Shown here piece after piece: positions 53,924 to 61,997 of a DNA stretch of 64,000 bases (positions are counted from its first letter, which is position 1; each line of letters starts with the position of its first letter). The notes beneath the pieces were generated by a model that worked only from the letters and a program-made list of their open reading frames with translations, searched no databases and was not told where the DNA came from. Origin of the DNA: Blautia massiliensis (ex Durand et al. 2017) (GTDB lineage: Bacteria; Bacillota; Clostridia; Lachnospirales; Lachnospiraceae); contig NZ_LN913006.1 of the NCBI RefSeq assembly GCF_001487165.1, forward strand, positions 406,545-470,544, given 5' to 3'. The position numbers were made by a program, and so were the translations under genes.

Positions 53924-55747
53924 ATGGATGAGAAAATAATAAAAAAGAATGCAGTGCCTGTGATCGCGGCAATGATCACAGCGCTGGCCTTTTCTTTTAC
54001 GGGCCTTCCAATGGATGGAAATACTTCTGTAGAGAAAATGAGCGATGTTTATAATGGATTGGGATGCACGAGCTTGCTTGCATGGATCCTGCTTCTTATT
54101 TTATACGTGAAAGGATGGGAGGGCTACCGGAAATACAGAAACTGGCAGGCACATGTTTTGGCAGTGATCTTTTCGGCGGGAATGCTTCTTGGAACTTCTT
54201 ATTTTACAAATGGAAACTGGGATTTTCTGTTTGGCGCAAAGAAACAGATCCTGATCTCAGCCGGATGTTTTATAGGATTTTATATTATCTGTGATATGGG
54301 AATCACTTATTTTTGGAGGATTCCTGAGATGGAGTTTTTCCGAAAGGCCTGTGGGCGTATCCCGGCCAGAGAGGAAGAAGTAATGTGGTTCCGCCTGGCA
54401 AAGATATCTATGATCATTGGATGGACACCGTTTATCCTGGCATTTCTCCCAGGTTCGATCCCGGCAGATGGATTTCGGCAGCTGGATGTATTTTTGGGAG
54501 CTATGCCGCTGGACAATCATCATCCATGGGTCCTGACGATGATCATGGGTGGACTGCTGACACTTGGAAAAACTATCTGGTGTTATAATTTTGGAGTATT
54601 TTTGATCGTCATTGTGTTTACTTCTGTGGAAATCTGGTGTTACAGTGCGGTAGTCCGCTATCTGTACAGATGGAAGGCTCCAAAATGGATACTTTTTGGT
54701 ACTGTTCTGCTGTTTGCATTTGTTCCCATATTTGGAAGCTATGCCCAGGCAGTGATCAAAGACGGATTGTATACGGCAGTCATTACTTTGTATTTTGCAG
54801 TGTATATAGATATTTGTCATTCCTTTTCCAAGAGAAAGGCAGTATATTTATTTCTTCTGGGAATCAGTGTTTGTCTTACCCGAAATAATGGCATTCATCT
54901 GGTCCTGCCTTCTTTGATCCTTTTGTTTTTCTTCCTGGTAAAGGGTGCGAGGAAATATGCATTTATTGTGGCTGTCTGTGTTTTTGCCTGCTATCTGGGC
55001 GTAGAAAAGGGGGCAGCACCTGCCCTTGGCGTGGCACCTGGATCCCGATGTGAAATGCTTTCGGTACCGTTTCAGCAGACTGCCCGATATCTGAGAGAAT
55101 ATCCGGATGATGTAACCGCAAGTGAGAAGAAAGCGATAAACAGGATCCTGGATTATGATGTTCTTGCCGAGAAGTATAATCCGGAACTGTCGGATCCTGT
55201 GAAAATTACATTTAGGTTCAGAGATGATGATAATGATCCTAAATTGGATGGATACATGAAAGATTATTTTAAAGCCTGGTTTGCCATGTTCCGTCGTCAT
55301 CCGGGAGTATATGTCCAGGCGACATTGAATAACACCTACAGCTATAATGATCCGTTCCATATGGGAAGAGGACAGCAGGGCGTGTACCGGTTTTACATAG
55401 ATAAACTGTATCAGAAAAAATCCGGGATCGATGTCAGCTATGTGGGCCCAAAAAAGATCCAGTATCTATTCAGGCTTTATGATGAATTATGGATGCGTGC
55501 ACCTGGGCTGGGACTTATCTTAAGTGCAGGAACGTATACCTGGCTTACTCTGTTGCTGATGGGATATCTTCTGGTGAAGAAGCAATGGAAAAAACTCCTG
55601 ATCTTTGCCATACCGGTGCTGAATATACTGATATGTCTTGTGTCTCCTGTAAATGGGATGATCCGTTATATGTGGCCGGTAATGACTATTATGCCGATGC
55701 TGTTCTGGTGGATCTTGCAGCCGGCACCTAAAATATCTTCAAATTAA
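53924..55747 (+). CDS. Polytopic membrane protein, DUF6020-like (possible GT-C glycosyltransferase)
   Basis: A 607-residue protein with about twelve to thirteen predicted membrane helices. It includes the pattern 'PADGFRQLDVFLGAMPLDNH' followed by 'HPWVLTMIMG' (a D-x-x-R-Q and HHP pairing typical of DUF6020) and a ~150-residue extracytoplasmic segment near 375-520 with 'GVAPGSRCEMLSVPFQQTAR'. The helix count, early acidic loop and large C-terminal soluble part resemble GT-C-fold lipid-linked sugar transferases. That catalytic role is inference; no function is established that I know of. It overlaps the convergent Crp gene by 4 bp. Confidence 0.75.
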   Translation: MDEKIIKKNAVPVIAAMITALAFSFTGLPMDGNTSVEKMSDVYNGLGCTSLLAWILLLILYVKGWEGYRKYRNWQAHVLAVIFSAGMLLGTSYFTNGNWDFLFGAKKQILISAGCFIGFYIICDMGITYFWRIPEMEFFRKACGRIPAREEEVMWFRLAKISMIIGWTPFILAFLPGSIPADGFRQLDVFLGAMPLDNHHPWVLTMIMGGLLTLGKTIWCYNFGVFLIVIVFTSVEIWCYSAVVRYLYRWKAPKWILFGTVLLFAFVPIFGSYAQAVIKDGLYTAVITLYFAVYIDICHSFSKRKAVYLFLLGISVCLTRNNGIHLVLPSLILLFFFLVKGARKYAFIVAVCVFACYLGVEKGAAPALGVAPGSRCEMLSVPFQQTARYLREYPDDVTASEKKAINRILDYDVLAEKYNPELSDPVKITFRFRDDDNDPKLDGYMKDYFKAWFAMFRRHPGVYVQATLNNTYSYNDPFHMGRGQQGVYRFYIDKLYQKKSGIDVSYVGPKKIQYLFRLYDELWMRAPGLGLILSAGTYTWLTLLLMGYLLVKKQWKKLLIFAIPVLNILICLVSPVNGMIRYMWPVMTIMPMLFWWILQPAPKISSN

Positions 55748-56424
55748 AAAGTATTCATCATTTCATAAAGACGTCTTTTATCCAGAATACGGATCGATCC
55801 CCGTGAGATCTGGATAGAGCCGTCTTTATTCATTTTTTTAAGGCTGCGGCTGACAGCTTCTCTGGCACTTCCGATGGAGCGGGCGATGGCTTCCTGTGTG
55901 AGAGCGAGCTCATCGGAACCGGTATCTGCAGCTTCATCCAGAAGAAAGGCTGCGATTCTCTGAGTCAGGGTCATAAAAAATGTCCGTTCGATTCCTGCGA
56001 TCACATCTGAGAAATGTTCAGTTGTCCGTTTGTAGATGAAATTTTCCAGATAGATATTGTTTTTCATCAGCCGGGAAAAAGGAACTGCCGGAAGCAGAAG
56101 CAGATCACAGTCTGTTTCTGCATCGATCTGTACATCAAATGTAATGGCAGAAAGCATGCAGGAGGCGGAAAGAGTGCAGATGTCACTGTCCCTTAAACGG
56201 TACAGGGTAGCCTCTTTTCCCTGAGCGGACAGTAGATAAACACGGAGAACTCCATTCAGAAGAAAAAGAGTTCCTAGGCACTGGCGCTCTTCAGACTGTA
56301 TGGCAGCACCTGCCGGGTAATGAAGCTCGCGAATGTTATCAAGAAGAAAATTCCGATCTTCTTCCGTCATATGTTCCCAGAAGGGAAACGCCTGAAAATA
56401 ATTCAGACAGCTGTTTCGATCCAT
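55744..56424 (-). CDS. Crp/Fnr-family transcriptional regulator
   Basis: A 226-residue regulator with an N-terminal cyclic-nucleotide-binding-like beta barrel ('HYPAGAAIQSEERQCLGTLF', ~30-120), a dimerisation helix, and a C-terminal Crp helix-turn-helix ('DELALTQEAIARSIGSAREA', 'VSRSLKKMNKDGSIQISRGS'). No N-terminal cysteine cluster is present, so it is not an FNR oxygen sensor; one Cys pair 'ICTLSASCML' lies in the sensor. The Arg/Ser of cAMP-binding Crp are not evident. Effector unknown. 'aaaggagtaa' precedes the ATG. Confidence 0.88.
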   Translation of the reverse strand: MDRNSCLNYFQAFPFWEHMTEEDRNFLLDNIRELHYPAGAAIQSEERQCLGTLFLLNGVLRVYLLSAQGKEATLYRLRDSDICTLSASCMLSAITFDVQIDAETDCDLLLLPAVPFSRLMKNNIYLENFIYKRTTEHFSDVIAGIERTFFMTLTQRIAAFLLDEAADTGSDELALTQEAIARSIGSAREAVSRSLKKMNKDGSIQISRGSIRILDKRRLYEMMNTF

Positions 56425-56800
56425 AAAAAGATTACTCCTTTATAAAAATATATAGTACTCATTTTAACGCTGTTTGGATGGAAATACAACAAAAACGGCA
56501 TTTTTGCGGCAGGAGGGAAATCCCTGTTTGTTACTGTTCACTCCGTTCTCAGCAACACGCTTCGCGATGCACAGAATTTATGCTGATCGCATAAATTCGC
56601 GCGGTATGTCTCGGGTTTTCTGTGACCTTCGCTCACAAAAAACACCTCGCGGAATATTACCAGTGAACAGTAACCCCTGTTTTTCTATTTACATCCGGTG
56701 GCGGGAACGTTATAATCATAAAGCGAAAAGGATCAACAGAGAAATAATGAAAACTGCCGGGGAAAGAAATTATCCGACAGAAGTTAGGAGAATATAAAAT
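56425..56800. other. Intergenic region holding a palindromic element
   Basis: This 376-bp gap lies between the Crp gene and the radical SAM gene. Its middle part is the palindromic element at 56530-56674. The remaining ~125 bp should hold the radical SAM promoter and 'ttaggag' ribosome binding site. An open frame of about 107 codons across it has no ribosome binding site and is not accepted as a gene. Confidence 0.6.
56530..56674. mobile_element. MITE-like palindromic repeat element (145 bp)
   Basis: Perfect 13-bp terminal inverted repeats, GTTACTGTTCACT (56530-56542) and AGTGAACAGTAAC (56662-56674), flank an interior with a 10-bp hairpin GAATTTATGC / GCATAAATTC (56574-56583, 56589-56598) and a smaller TGTGA/TCACA hairpin. 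It encodes nothing. The structure fits a non-autonomous miniature transposon or large REP element. I recall similar sequences scattered in other gut Lachnospiraceae genomes. Confidence 0.65.
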
Positions 56801-58486
56801 TTGAAAATCTTACTTGCAGCATGCAATGCAAAATATATCCATTCCAATCTTGCGGTATATAACCTGAAATCCTGTTCCGGAGAATATAGCTCCAGGGTTG
56901 TGGTCAAAGAGTATACGATCAATCAGATCAGGGATGACATTTTAAAAGATATTTATCTGGAGCAGCCGGATGTGGTCTGCTTTTCCTGCTATATCTGGAA
57001 TATTTCTTTTGTCAGGGAGCTGGTGCCGGATCTTAAGAAAATCCTTCCACAGGTGGAGTTTTGGGCAGGAGGCCCGGAGGTATCCTACGATGCGGTGGAG
57101 TTTCTGAAAAAGAATCCTGCGTTTTTTGGAGTGATGGTGGGAGAAGGAGAGGAAACCTTCCATGAACTGGCAGGTTATTATATAGAAAGAAAACCGGAAA
57201 CTTTGAGTGAGATCCGTGGAGTGGCTTTTCGTGATGAAAACAAAGGCAGGGATATTGTACATACGGGCTGGCGGGAATTGATGGATTTAAGTAAAGTTCC
57301 GTTTGCATACAGTAATCTTACAGAGTTTAAAAACCGCATTATTTATTATGAGAGCAGCAGGGGATGCCCCTTTTCCTGCAGCTACTGCCTTTCTTCCATA
57401 GATAAGAAGCTTCGGTTCCGTGATATTGAGCTTGTAAAAAAGGAATTGCAGTTTTTTATTGATAATAAAGTTCCTCAGGTCAAATTTGTGGATCGTACCT
57501 TCAACTGCAAGCATGACCATGCCATGGAGATCTGGAGGTATATTACGGAGCATGATAACGGGATCACCAATTTTCATTTTGAGATTTCAGCAGATCTTCT
57601 CCGTGCGGAGGAGCTGGCGCTGATGAAAACCATGCGTCCGGGACTGATCCAGCTGGAGATTGGTGTACAGTCTACCAATCCTCAGACCATCAAAGCCATT
57701 CGGAGAACCATGGATTTTGAAAAGCTGAAAGGGATTGTAGAACAGATCCACAGCTTTGGAAATATCCACCAGCATCTGGATCTGATCGCAGGACTTCCCT
57801 ATGAGGGCTATGATAGCTTCCACAAGTCCTTCTGCGATGTTTACGCACTGCGTCCGGAACAGTTTCAGCTTGGTTTTCTGAAAGTGCTGAAGGGCTCACA
57901 CATGATGGAAATGACAGGGGAATATCAGATTCTTTACAAGGATCGGGAACCCTATGAGGTACTTTCCACAGCCTGGCTGACCTACGGGGAGATTTTAAGG
58001 CTGAAAATGGTGGAAAGTATGGTGGAAGTGTATTATAATAGTGGGCAGTTCAAAAATACCCTTGTATTTCTGGAGAAGTATTTTGACGATCCTTTCCGGA
58101 TGTATGAGGCACTTGGCAGATTTTATGAGAAAAAAGGATACTCGGAGATCTCTCATTCCAGGATGAGGCGCTATGAGATCCTTATGGAGTTTGCCGGAGA
58201 ACAGAAAGAGATTCCGTCGGAAGCACTTTCCGATGTAATGCTCCTGGATCTTTATCTTCGAGAGAATTTAAAGAGCAGACCATCCTTTGCTTCAGACCAG
58301 AAGCCGTATGAGCGGCTGATCTGGGATTACCGGAAAGCGAAAAAAATCCCGAAAACCGCCCATATCGAGGTGTTCCGGGACGGAAAGAAGCTTCTTTTTG
58401 ATTATACAGACAGGGATCCTTTGACCAACAATGCGCAATTAACGGATATTACAGATGAGGTGAATAATAATTATGGGAATGTTTGA
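56801..58486 (+). CDS. B12-binding-domain radical SAM protein (DUF4080 type)
   Basis: A 561-residue radical SAM enzyme. An N-terminal cobalamin-binding-like Rossmann domain (~1-135, 'VVCFSCYIWNISFVREL', 'VGEGEETFHEL') precedes the radical SAM core with the cluster motif C189-x3-C193-x2-C196 in 'RGCPFSCSYCLSS', then 'PQVKFVDRTFNCKH' and 'LEIGVQSTNPQTI'. The C-terminal ~170 residues match DUF4080. The reaction is unknown. The start is a TTG ('aggag' 10 bp upstream), giving 'MKILLAACNAKYIHSN', the typical family N-terminus. It overlaps a small ORF downstream. Confidence 0.9.
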   Translation: MKILLAACNAKYIHSNLAVYNLKSCSGEYSSRVVVKEYTINQIRDDILKDIYLEQPDVVCFSCYIWNISFVRELVPDLKKILPQVEFWAGGPEVSYDAVEFLKKNPAFFGVMVGEGEETFHELAGYYIERKPETLSEIRGVAFRDENKGRDIVHTGWRELMDLSKVPFAYSNLTEFKNRIIYYESSRGCPFSCSYCLSSIDKKLRFRDIELVKKELQFFIDNKVPQVKFVDRTFNCKHDHAMEIWRYITEHDNGITNFHFEISADLLRAEELALMKTMRPGLIQLEIGVQSTNPQTIKAIRRTMDFEKLKGIVEQIHSFGNIHQHLDLIAGLPYEGYDSFHKSFCDVYALRPEQFQLGFLKVLKGSHMMEMTGEYQILYKDREPYEVLSTAWLTYGEILRLKMVESMVEVYYNSGQFKNTLVFLEKYFDDPFRMYEALGRFYEKKGYSEISHSRMRRYEILMEFAGEQKEIPSEALSDVMLLDLYLRENLKSRPSFASDQKPYERLIWDYRKAKKIPKTAHIEVFRDGKKLLFDYTDRDPLTNNAQLTDITDEVNNNYGNV

Positions 58487-58580
58487 TCCGAAAAAAAGAA
58501 AAGTGATCACAGCGATCATCGCAGTTATTCTGGTACTGGCAATGGTAGTTCCGACTGTGCTTTCGCTTATCCTTTATTAA
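58473..58580 (+). CDS. 35-residue single-helix membrane microprotein
   Basis: A small ORF overlapping the end of the radical SAM gene by 14 bp and ending 10 bp before the next gene. It encodes 'MGMFDPKKRKVITA' followed by one hydrophobic helix 'IIAVILVLAMVVPTVLSLIL' and a final Tyr. A weak 'gaggtgaa' lies 11-18 bp upstream. Its exact fit between the two genes, its basic N-terminus and perfect single-helix profile support a real gene rather than chance. Function unknown; the positively charged start suggests N-in topology. Confidence 0.7.
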   Translation: MGMFDPKKRKVITAIIAVILVLAMVVPTVLSLILY

Positions 58581-58590
58581 GGCGGCAGTT

Positions 58591-59202
58591 ATGAAACTTG
58601 GAAAAAAAGCACTGGAGGCGCTTCAGGCAGAGATAGACGGACGGCTTATGCCGGGAGACGAGCTGATCGTGGCAGGCCCTGTGGCAGCAGAAGGAACTGC
58701 ATGGATCACAAAGAATTATCATGACAGGCTGCGAGAGTTTTTTGCAGAACGGTTTCTCGAGGATGCTGTAAAGCTTCCTGAGGTTTACGGAACAGGAACA
58801 GAGAATGATAAAATTTGGAAAATGGCGGAAGAATCCGGAGCCAGTGCCCGATATCGGATGGGAGAAGGCGGCTTTCTTGCTGCCCTCTGGAAAATGGCGG
58901 AGGCATCCGGAGTAGGTCTTAGTGCAGATCTTCGAAGTGTGCCCATCCGACAGGAAACCATAGAGATCTGTGAGATCTTTGATGTGAATCCGTACAAGCT
59001 GCTTTCCGGCGGAAGTATTCTTATGGGAATCCATGGCGGTGATGCGTTTGTGCAGCAGTTGCGGCGAGAGGGGATCATGGCAGCAGTGATCGGGCAGACC
59101 GATTCCGGAAATAACAGGCTTCTTTACAGCGGCGGAAATGCCAGATATCTGGAACGCCCGGCAGAAGATGAGACCAAAAAGCTTGGCTTTTTGATCTCAT
59201 GA
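58591..59202 (+). CDS. AIR synthase / HypE C-terminal domain-like protein
   Basis: A 203-residue protein resembling the C-terminal domain of the PurM/HypE/ThiL superfamily. 'GEGGFLAALWKMAEASGVGL' fits the G-x-G-G-x-x-x-A-L signature and 'SADLRSVPIRQET', 'FDVNPYKLLSGGSILMGIHG' follow the family pattern. The N-terminal ATP-binding half is absent, so it is unlikely to be an ATP-dependent synthetase. Role unknown. It follows the microprotein by 10 bp and precedes trmL, in an apparent operon with the DUF4080 radical SAM gene. Confidence 0.75.
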   Translation: MKLGKKALEALQAEIDGRLMPGDELIVAGPVAAEGTAWITKNYHDRLREFFAERFLEDAVKLPEVYGTGTENDKIWKMAEESGASARYRMGEGGFLAALWKMAEASGVGLSADLRSVPIRQETIEICEIFDVNPYKLLSGGSILMGIHGGDAFVQQLRREGIMAAVIGQTDSGNNRLLYSGGNARYLERPAEDETKKLGFLIS

Positions 59203-59245
59203 GCAAGCAGCGAAGCGGATTGCGAATGCATATTTTGTATATTTA
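59200..59245. repeat. Small palindromic repeat, family copy B
   Basis: 'tgagcaagcagcgaagcgga' then 'ttgcgaatgcatattttgta'. It begins at the stop codon of the upstream gene. It shares the left part with copy A and 'gcgaatgc' with copy D, but the right arm is degraded. Confidence 0.45.
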
Positions 59246-59272
59246 ATGCTATGTAGAAAAGAGGAAAAATAA

Positions 59273-59773
59273 ATGGGAGTTTTGAACATTGTGCTCCATG
59301 AGCCGGAAATTCCGGCAAATACAGGAAATATCGGAAGAACCTGTGTGGCAACAGGAACCAGGCTGCATCTGATCGAACCGCTTGGTTTTCGCCTGAATGA
59401 AAAGGCCATCAAGCGTGCAGGTATGGATTATTGGGAACATCTGGATGTGACCAGATATCTGGACTATGAGGATTTTCTCAAAAAGAATCCGGGAGCAAAG
59501 ATTTATTACGCAACCACCAAGGCACCTCAGACTTATACAGATGTGCAGTATGAGGATGACTGTTTCATTATGTTTGGCAAGGAGAGTGCGGGAATCCCGG
59601 AGGATATCCTGGTAAACAATCAGGAAACCTGCGTGCGGATCCCGATGATCGGAGATATCCGTTCCCTGAATTTAAGCAATTCAGTTGCCATTGTGCTTTA
59701 TGAGGCGCTGCGACAGCATAATTTTACGCATATGAATCTGGAAGGCCATCTGAGAAATTACGACTGGAAATAA
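59273..59773 (+). CDS. trmL: tRNA (cytidine/uridine-34 2'-O)-methyltransferase
   Basis: A 166-residue SPOUT methyltransferase of the TrmL (YibK/CspR) type: 'LNIVLHEPEIPANTGNIGRT' (N-terminal motif), 'IMFGKESAGIPEDIL' and 'VRIPMIGDIRSLNLSNSVAI', the trefoil knot SAM site. It 2'-O-methylates the wobble base of tRNA-Leu. Normal length. 'agaggaa' precedes the ATG. It ends the radical SAM-microprotein-AIRS-like run before a long terminator. Confidence 0.94.
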   Translation: MGVLNIVLHEPEIPANTGNIGRTCVATGTRLHLIEPLGFRLNEKAIKRAGMDYWEHLDVTRYLDYEDFLKKNPGAKIYYATTKAPQTYTDVQYEDDCFIMFGKESAGIPEDILVNNQETCVRIPMIGDIRSLNLSNSVAIVLYEALRQHNFTHMNLEGHLRNYDWK

Positions 59774-59789
59774 GCCTGCAAAGAGTAAA

Positions 59790-59868
59790 TAAAAACCTCT
59801 GATCCGGAAATACTGTAGGAGATATTGAGAGATATTTCTTTTACAGCCTTCCGGATCAGAGGTTTTTT
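59790..59868. terminator. Bidirectional terminator between trmL and the sensor kinase
   Basis: AACCTCTGATCCGGA arm (about 59792-59808) pairs with TCCGGATCAGAGGTT (about 59850-59864), with T-run on the plus side and A-run on the other. It ends both convergent units. Confidence 0.85.
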
Positions 59869-59874
59869 GATGTT

Positions 59875-61284
59875 TTATTTTGCTTTTTCCAGTGTAAAGA
59901 TAAATTCTGTTCCAACACCTACGGTGCTGATCACATTGATATTCTGCTTATGAGCGTTGATGATCTCTTTTACAATGGCAAGGCCAAGCCCGGTACCCTT
60001 GCGGTCTTTTCCACGGGAGGCATCGATCTTATAGAAACGATCCCAGATCCTGGAAAGACTTTCCTTTGGAATTCCGCTTCCATGGTCTTTGACTGAGACA
60101 AAAACCTTGCCATGATTGACTGTGGTTTCCAGTGTGATAGAAGAATTGTCGTTGCTGAATTTTACTGCATTGTCCAATAAATTGTACAGTACCTGCTGGA
60201 TCTGTTCCATATCTGCACGGACAAAAAGCTCTTTTCCCGCAAGGAGGAGCTCCAGACGGATGTTTCGTTCTGAACAGGTTCCCTCAAAGGTGGCGGCTGT
60301 GGTACGGATCGTTTCATTGATATCAAAACGCCGCATATGCATCATACGCTTTTTGACATCCAGTTCGTTTAAGGTAAGGAGACTTCGAGTAAGCTTCTCC
60401 AGACGGGTGGATTCAAAAGCAATGACTTTCAGATAACGTTCCTGCATTTCCGGTGGGATGGTACCGTCCAGCATGGCTTCCACATAGCCTTTGATGGAGG
60501 TCAGAGGCGAGCGGAAATCATGGGACACATTGGAAATGAATTGTCGTTGATACTCTCCGTTTTTGTTCAGCTTGTCTGCCATGTAATTCAGGGAGTGGGA
60601 AAGATATCCCATCTCATCTTCAGAATCTACGGGGATCGTGTAGGTAAGATTTCCGTTGGCAAATTCCAGGGCACCCTTCAAGATTTCTTTCAGAGGTTTG
60701 TGGACTCTGTAAAAATAGATCAGAAGAAAACTGAAAAACAGTGCATAGATCACAATAAAGATCAGGATCATAACCTCTACGATATTGCTGCGGCTTTCGT
60801 AGAGGTTTTTCATAGGGTAGTGGATCACCAGATAACCAGTCACCAGATCCGTATCTTTTATGGGAACGACTGTGCTTAGCTGTGTGGTTTTTAATGTCCC
60901 GTAAAACGTACCGGAGGAATAGCAGGTATCTTCGTAATCTTCCGGTCGGAAGTTCCTGACGGTGATATCACCGGAATCAGAGGACTGCTGGTTTGTGTTT
61001 ATCAGAACGTTCCCATCTGTATCCATAACCCAGAAATCTGCATTTTGAAAGGCTGCTGCAGAGGAAAGAGCCAGGGTGAGGGATTCGTTTTTGGGGTTTT
61101 TTACAGCCTGACGAAGTTCATTTTTGGAAACCAGCTGGCTGGCAGTGCGGTAAAGGGACTCTCCGGTAGAGCGCTCCAGCCTTTTTTCTACCAGGTAGGA
61201 GCCACCGGAGGAAAGCAGCAGAAAGCAGATTCCGCCCAGCATAAAGTACAGGATCAGCAGTTTAGTATAAAGATGCTGTTTCAT
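59875..61284 (-). CDS. Sensor histidine kinase, HAMP-containing (EnvZ/PhoR-like)
   Basis: A 469-residue kinase. Two membrane helices (about 7-27 and 168-192) flank a ~140-residue extracellular sensor ('FWVMDTDGNVLINTNQ', PAS-like). A HAMP domain (~190-245), HisKA with the phosphoacceptor in 'FISNVSHDFRSPLTSIKGYV' (about H255) and HATPase_c ('LYNLLDNAVKFS', 'VKDHGSGIPKESLSRIWDRF', 'GTGLGLAIVKEI') follow. Its start overlaps the response regulator gene by 4 bp. Substrate signal unknown; likely envelope or ion stress. Confidence 0.95.
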   Translation of the reverse strand: MKQHLYTKLLILYFMLGGICFLLLSSGGSYLVEKRLERSTGESLYRTASQLVSKNELRQAVKNPKNESLTLALSSAAAFQNADFWVMDTDGNVLINTNQQSSDSGDITVRNFRPEDYEDTCYSSGTFYGTLKTTQLSTVVPIKDTDLVTGYLVIHYPMKNLYESRSNIVEVMILIFIVIYALFFSFLLIYFYRVHKPLKEILKGALEFANGNLTYTIPVDSEDEMGYLSHSLNYMADKLNKNGEYQRQFISNVSHDFRSPLTSIKGYVEAMLDGTIPPEMQERYLKVIAFESTRLEKLTRSLLTLNELDVKKRMMHMRRFDINETIRTTAATFEGTCSERNIRLELLLAGKELFVRADMEQIQQVLYNLLDNAVKFSNDNSSITLETTVNHGKVFVSVKDHGSGIPKESLSRIWDRFYKIDASRGKDRKGTGLGLAIVKEIINAHKQNINVISTVGVGTEFIFTLEKAK

Positions 61285-61982
61285 GAATCCTTTACCTCAA
61301 ATTTGTAGCCGATCCCCCAGACTGTGGAAAGAGCCCAGTTTGGATTATCCTTGATCTTCTCACGTAGACGTTTGATGTGAACGTCTACGGTTCTGGTATC
61401 GCCAATGTATTCATAGCCCCAGATGTGATCCAGAAGCTGTTCTCTTGTGAAAACCTGATTGGGAGAAGCTGCCAGGAAATAGAGAAGCTCCAGCTCCTTT
61501 GGCGGCATATCGATCTGGTGTCCCATATAAGTTACAGAATAGTTGGTCAGGTTGATCACTAGATCCGGATAGGAAACACATTTTTCCTTTGGTGCGGCAG
61601 ACGGAGATTTTACATGAAATCTGCGCAGTACCGCACGGACACGTGCCACCAGCTCTTTGGAGTCAAAAGGCTTGATGATGTAATCATCTGCTCCAAGCTC
61701 CAGTCCCAGGACTTTGTCAAAGGTTTCTCCCTTGGCGGAAAGCATGATGATCGGTACATCGGAGGTGTGACGGATCTCACGGCATACCTGGTATCCGTCA
61801 ATGCCCGGAAGCATGAGATCCAGAAGGATCAGATCCGGGTGAAAAATATGGAACTGCTTCAGGGCTTCCTCGCCGTCATTTACGATCTTAGTCTCAAAGC
61901 ATTCTTTTGTGAGATAGAGAGCAACCAGCTCTGCAATGTTGTTGTCATCGTCAACAATGAGGATTTTCTGTTTTGTAGCCAT
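61281..61982 (-). CDS. OmpR/PhoB-type response regulator
   Basis: A 233-residue regulator: a receiver domain (acidic 'VDDDNN' at 10-15, phosphoacceptor D55 in 'ILLDLMLPGIDG', K105-type in 'DDYIIKPFD') and a C-terminal winged helix 'LEKELLYFLAASPNQVFTRE'-like segment with 'RTVDVHIKRLREKI'. It pairs with the kinase downstream (4-bp overlap). It lies only 15 bp after mutS2 and has 'aaaggagc' in that gap, so it is likely cotranscribed with mutS2. Confidence 0.95.
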   Translation of the reverse strand: MATKQKILIVDDDNNIAELVALYLTKECFETKIVNDGEEALKQFHIFHPDLILLDLMLPGIDGYQVCREIRHTSDVPIIMLSAKGETFDKVLGLELGADDYIIKPFDSKELVARVRAVLRRFHVKSPSAAPKEKCVSYPDLVINLTNYSVTYMGHQIDMPPKELELLYFLAASPNQVFTREQLLDHIWGYEYIGDTRTVDVHIKRLREKIKDNPNWALSTVWGIGYKFEVKDS

Positions 61983-61997
61983 GGCTTCAGCTCCTTT

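Noticed and set aside
56474-56797. Open frame of about 107 codons before the radical SAM gene
   Set aside because: It crosses the palindromic repeat element, has no ribosome binding site and no protein-like composition.
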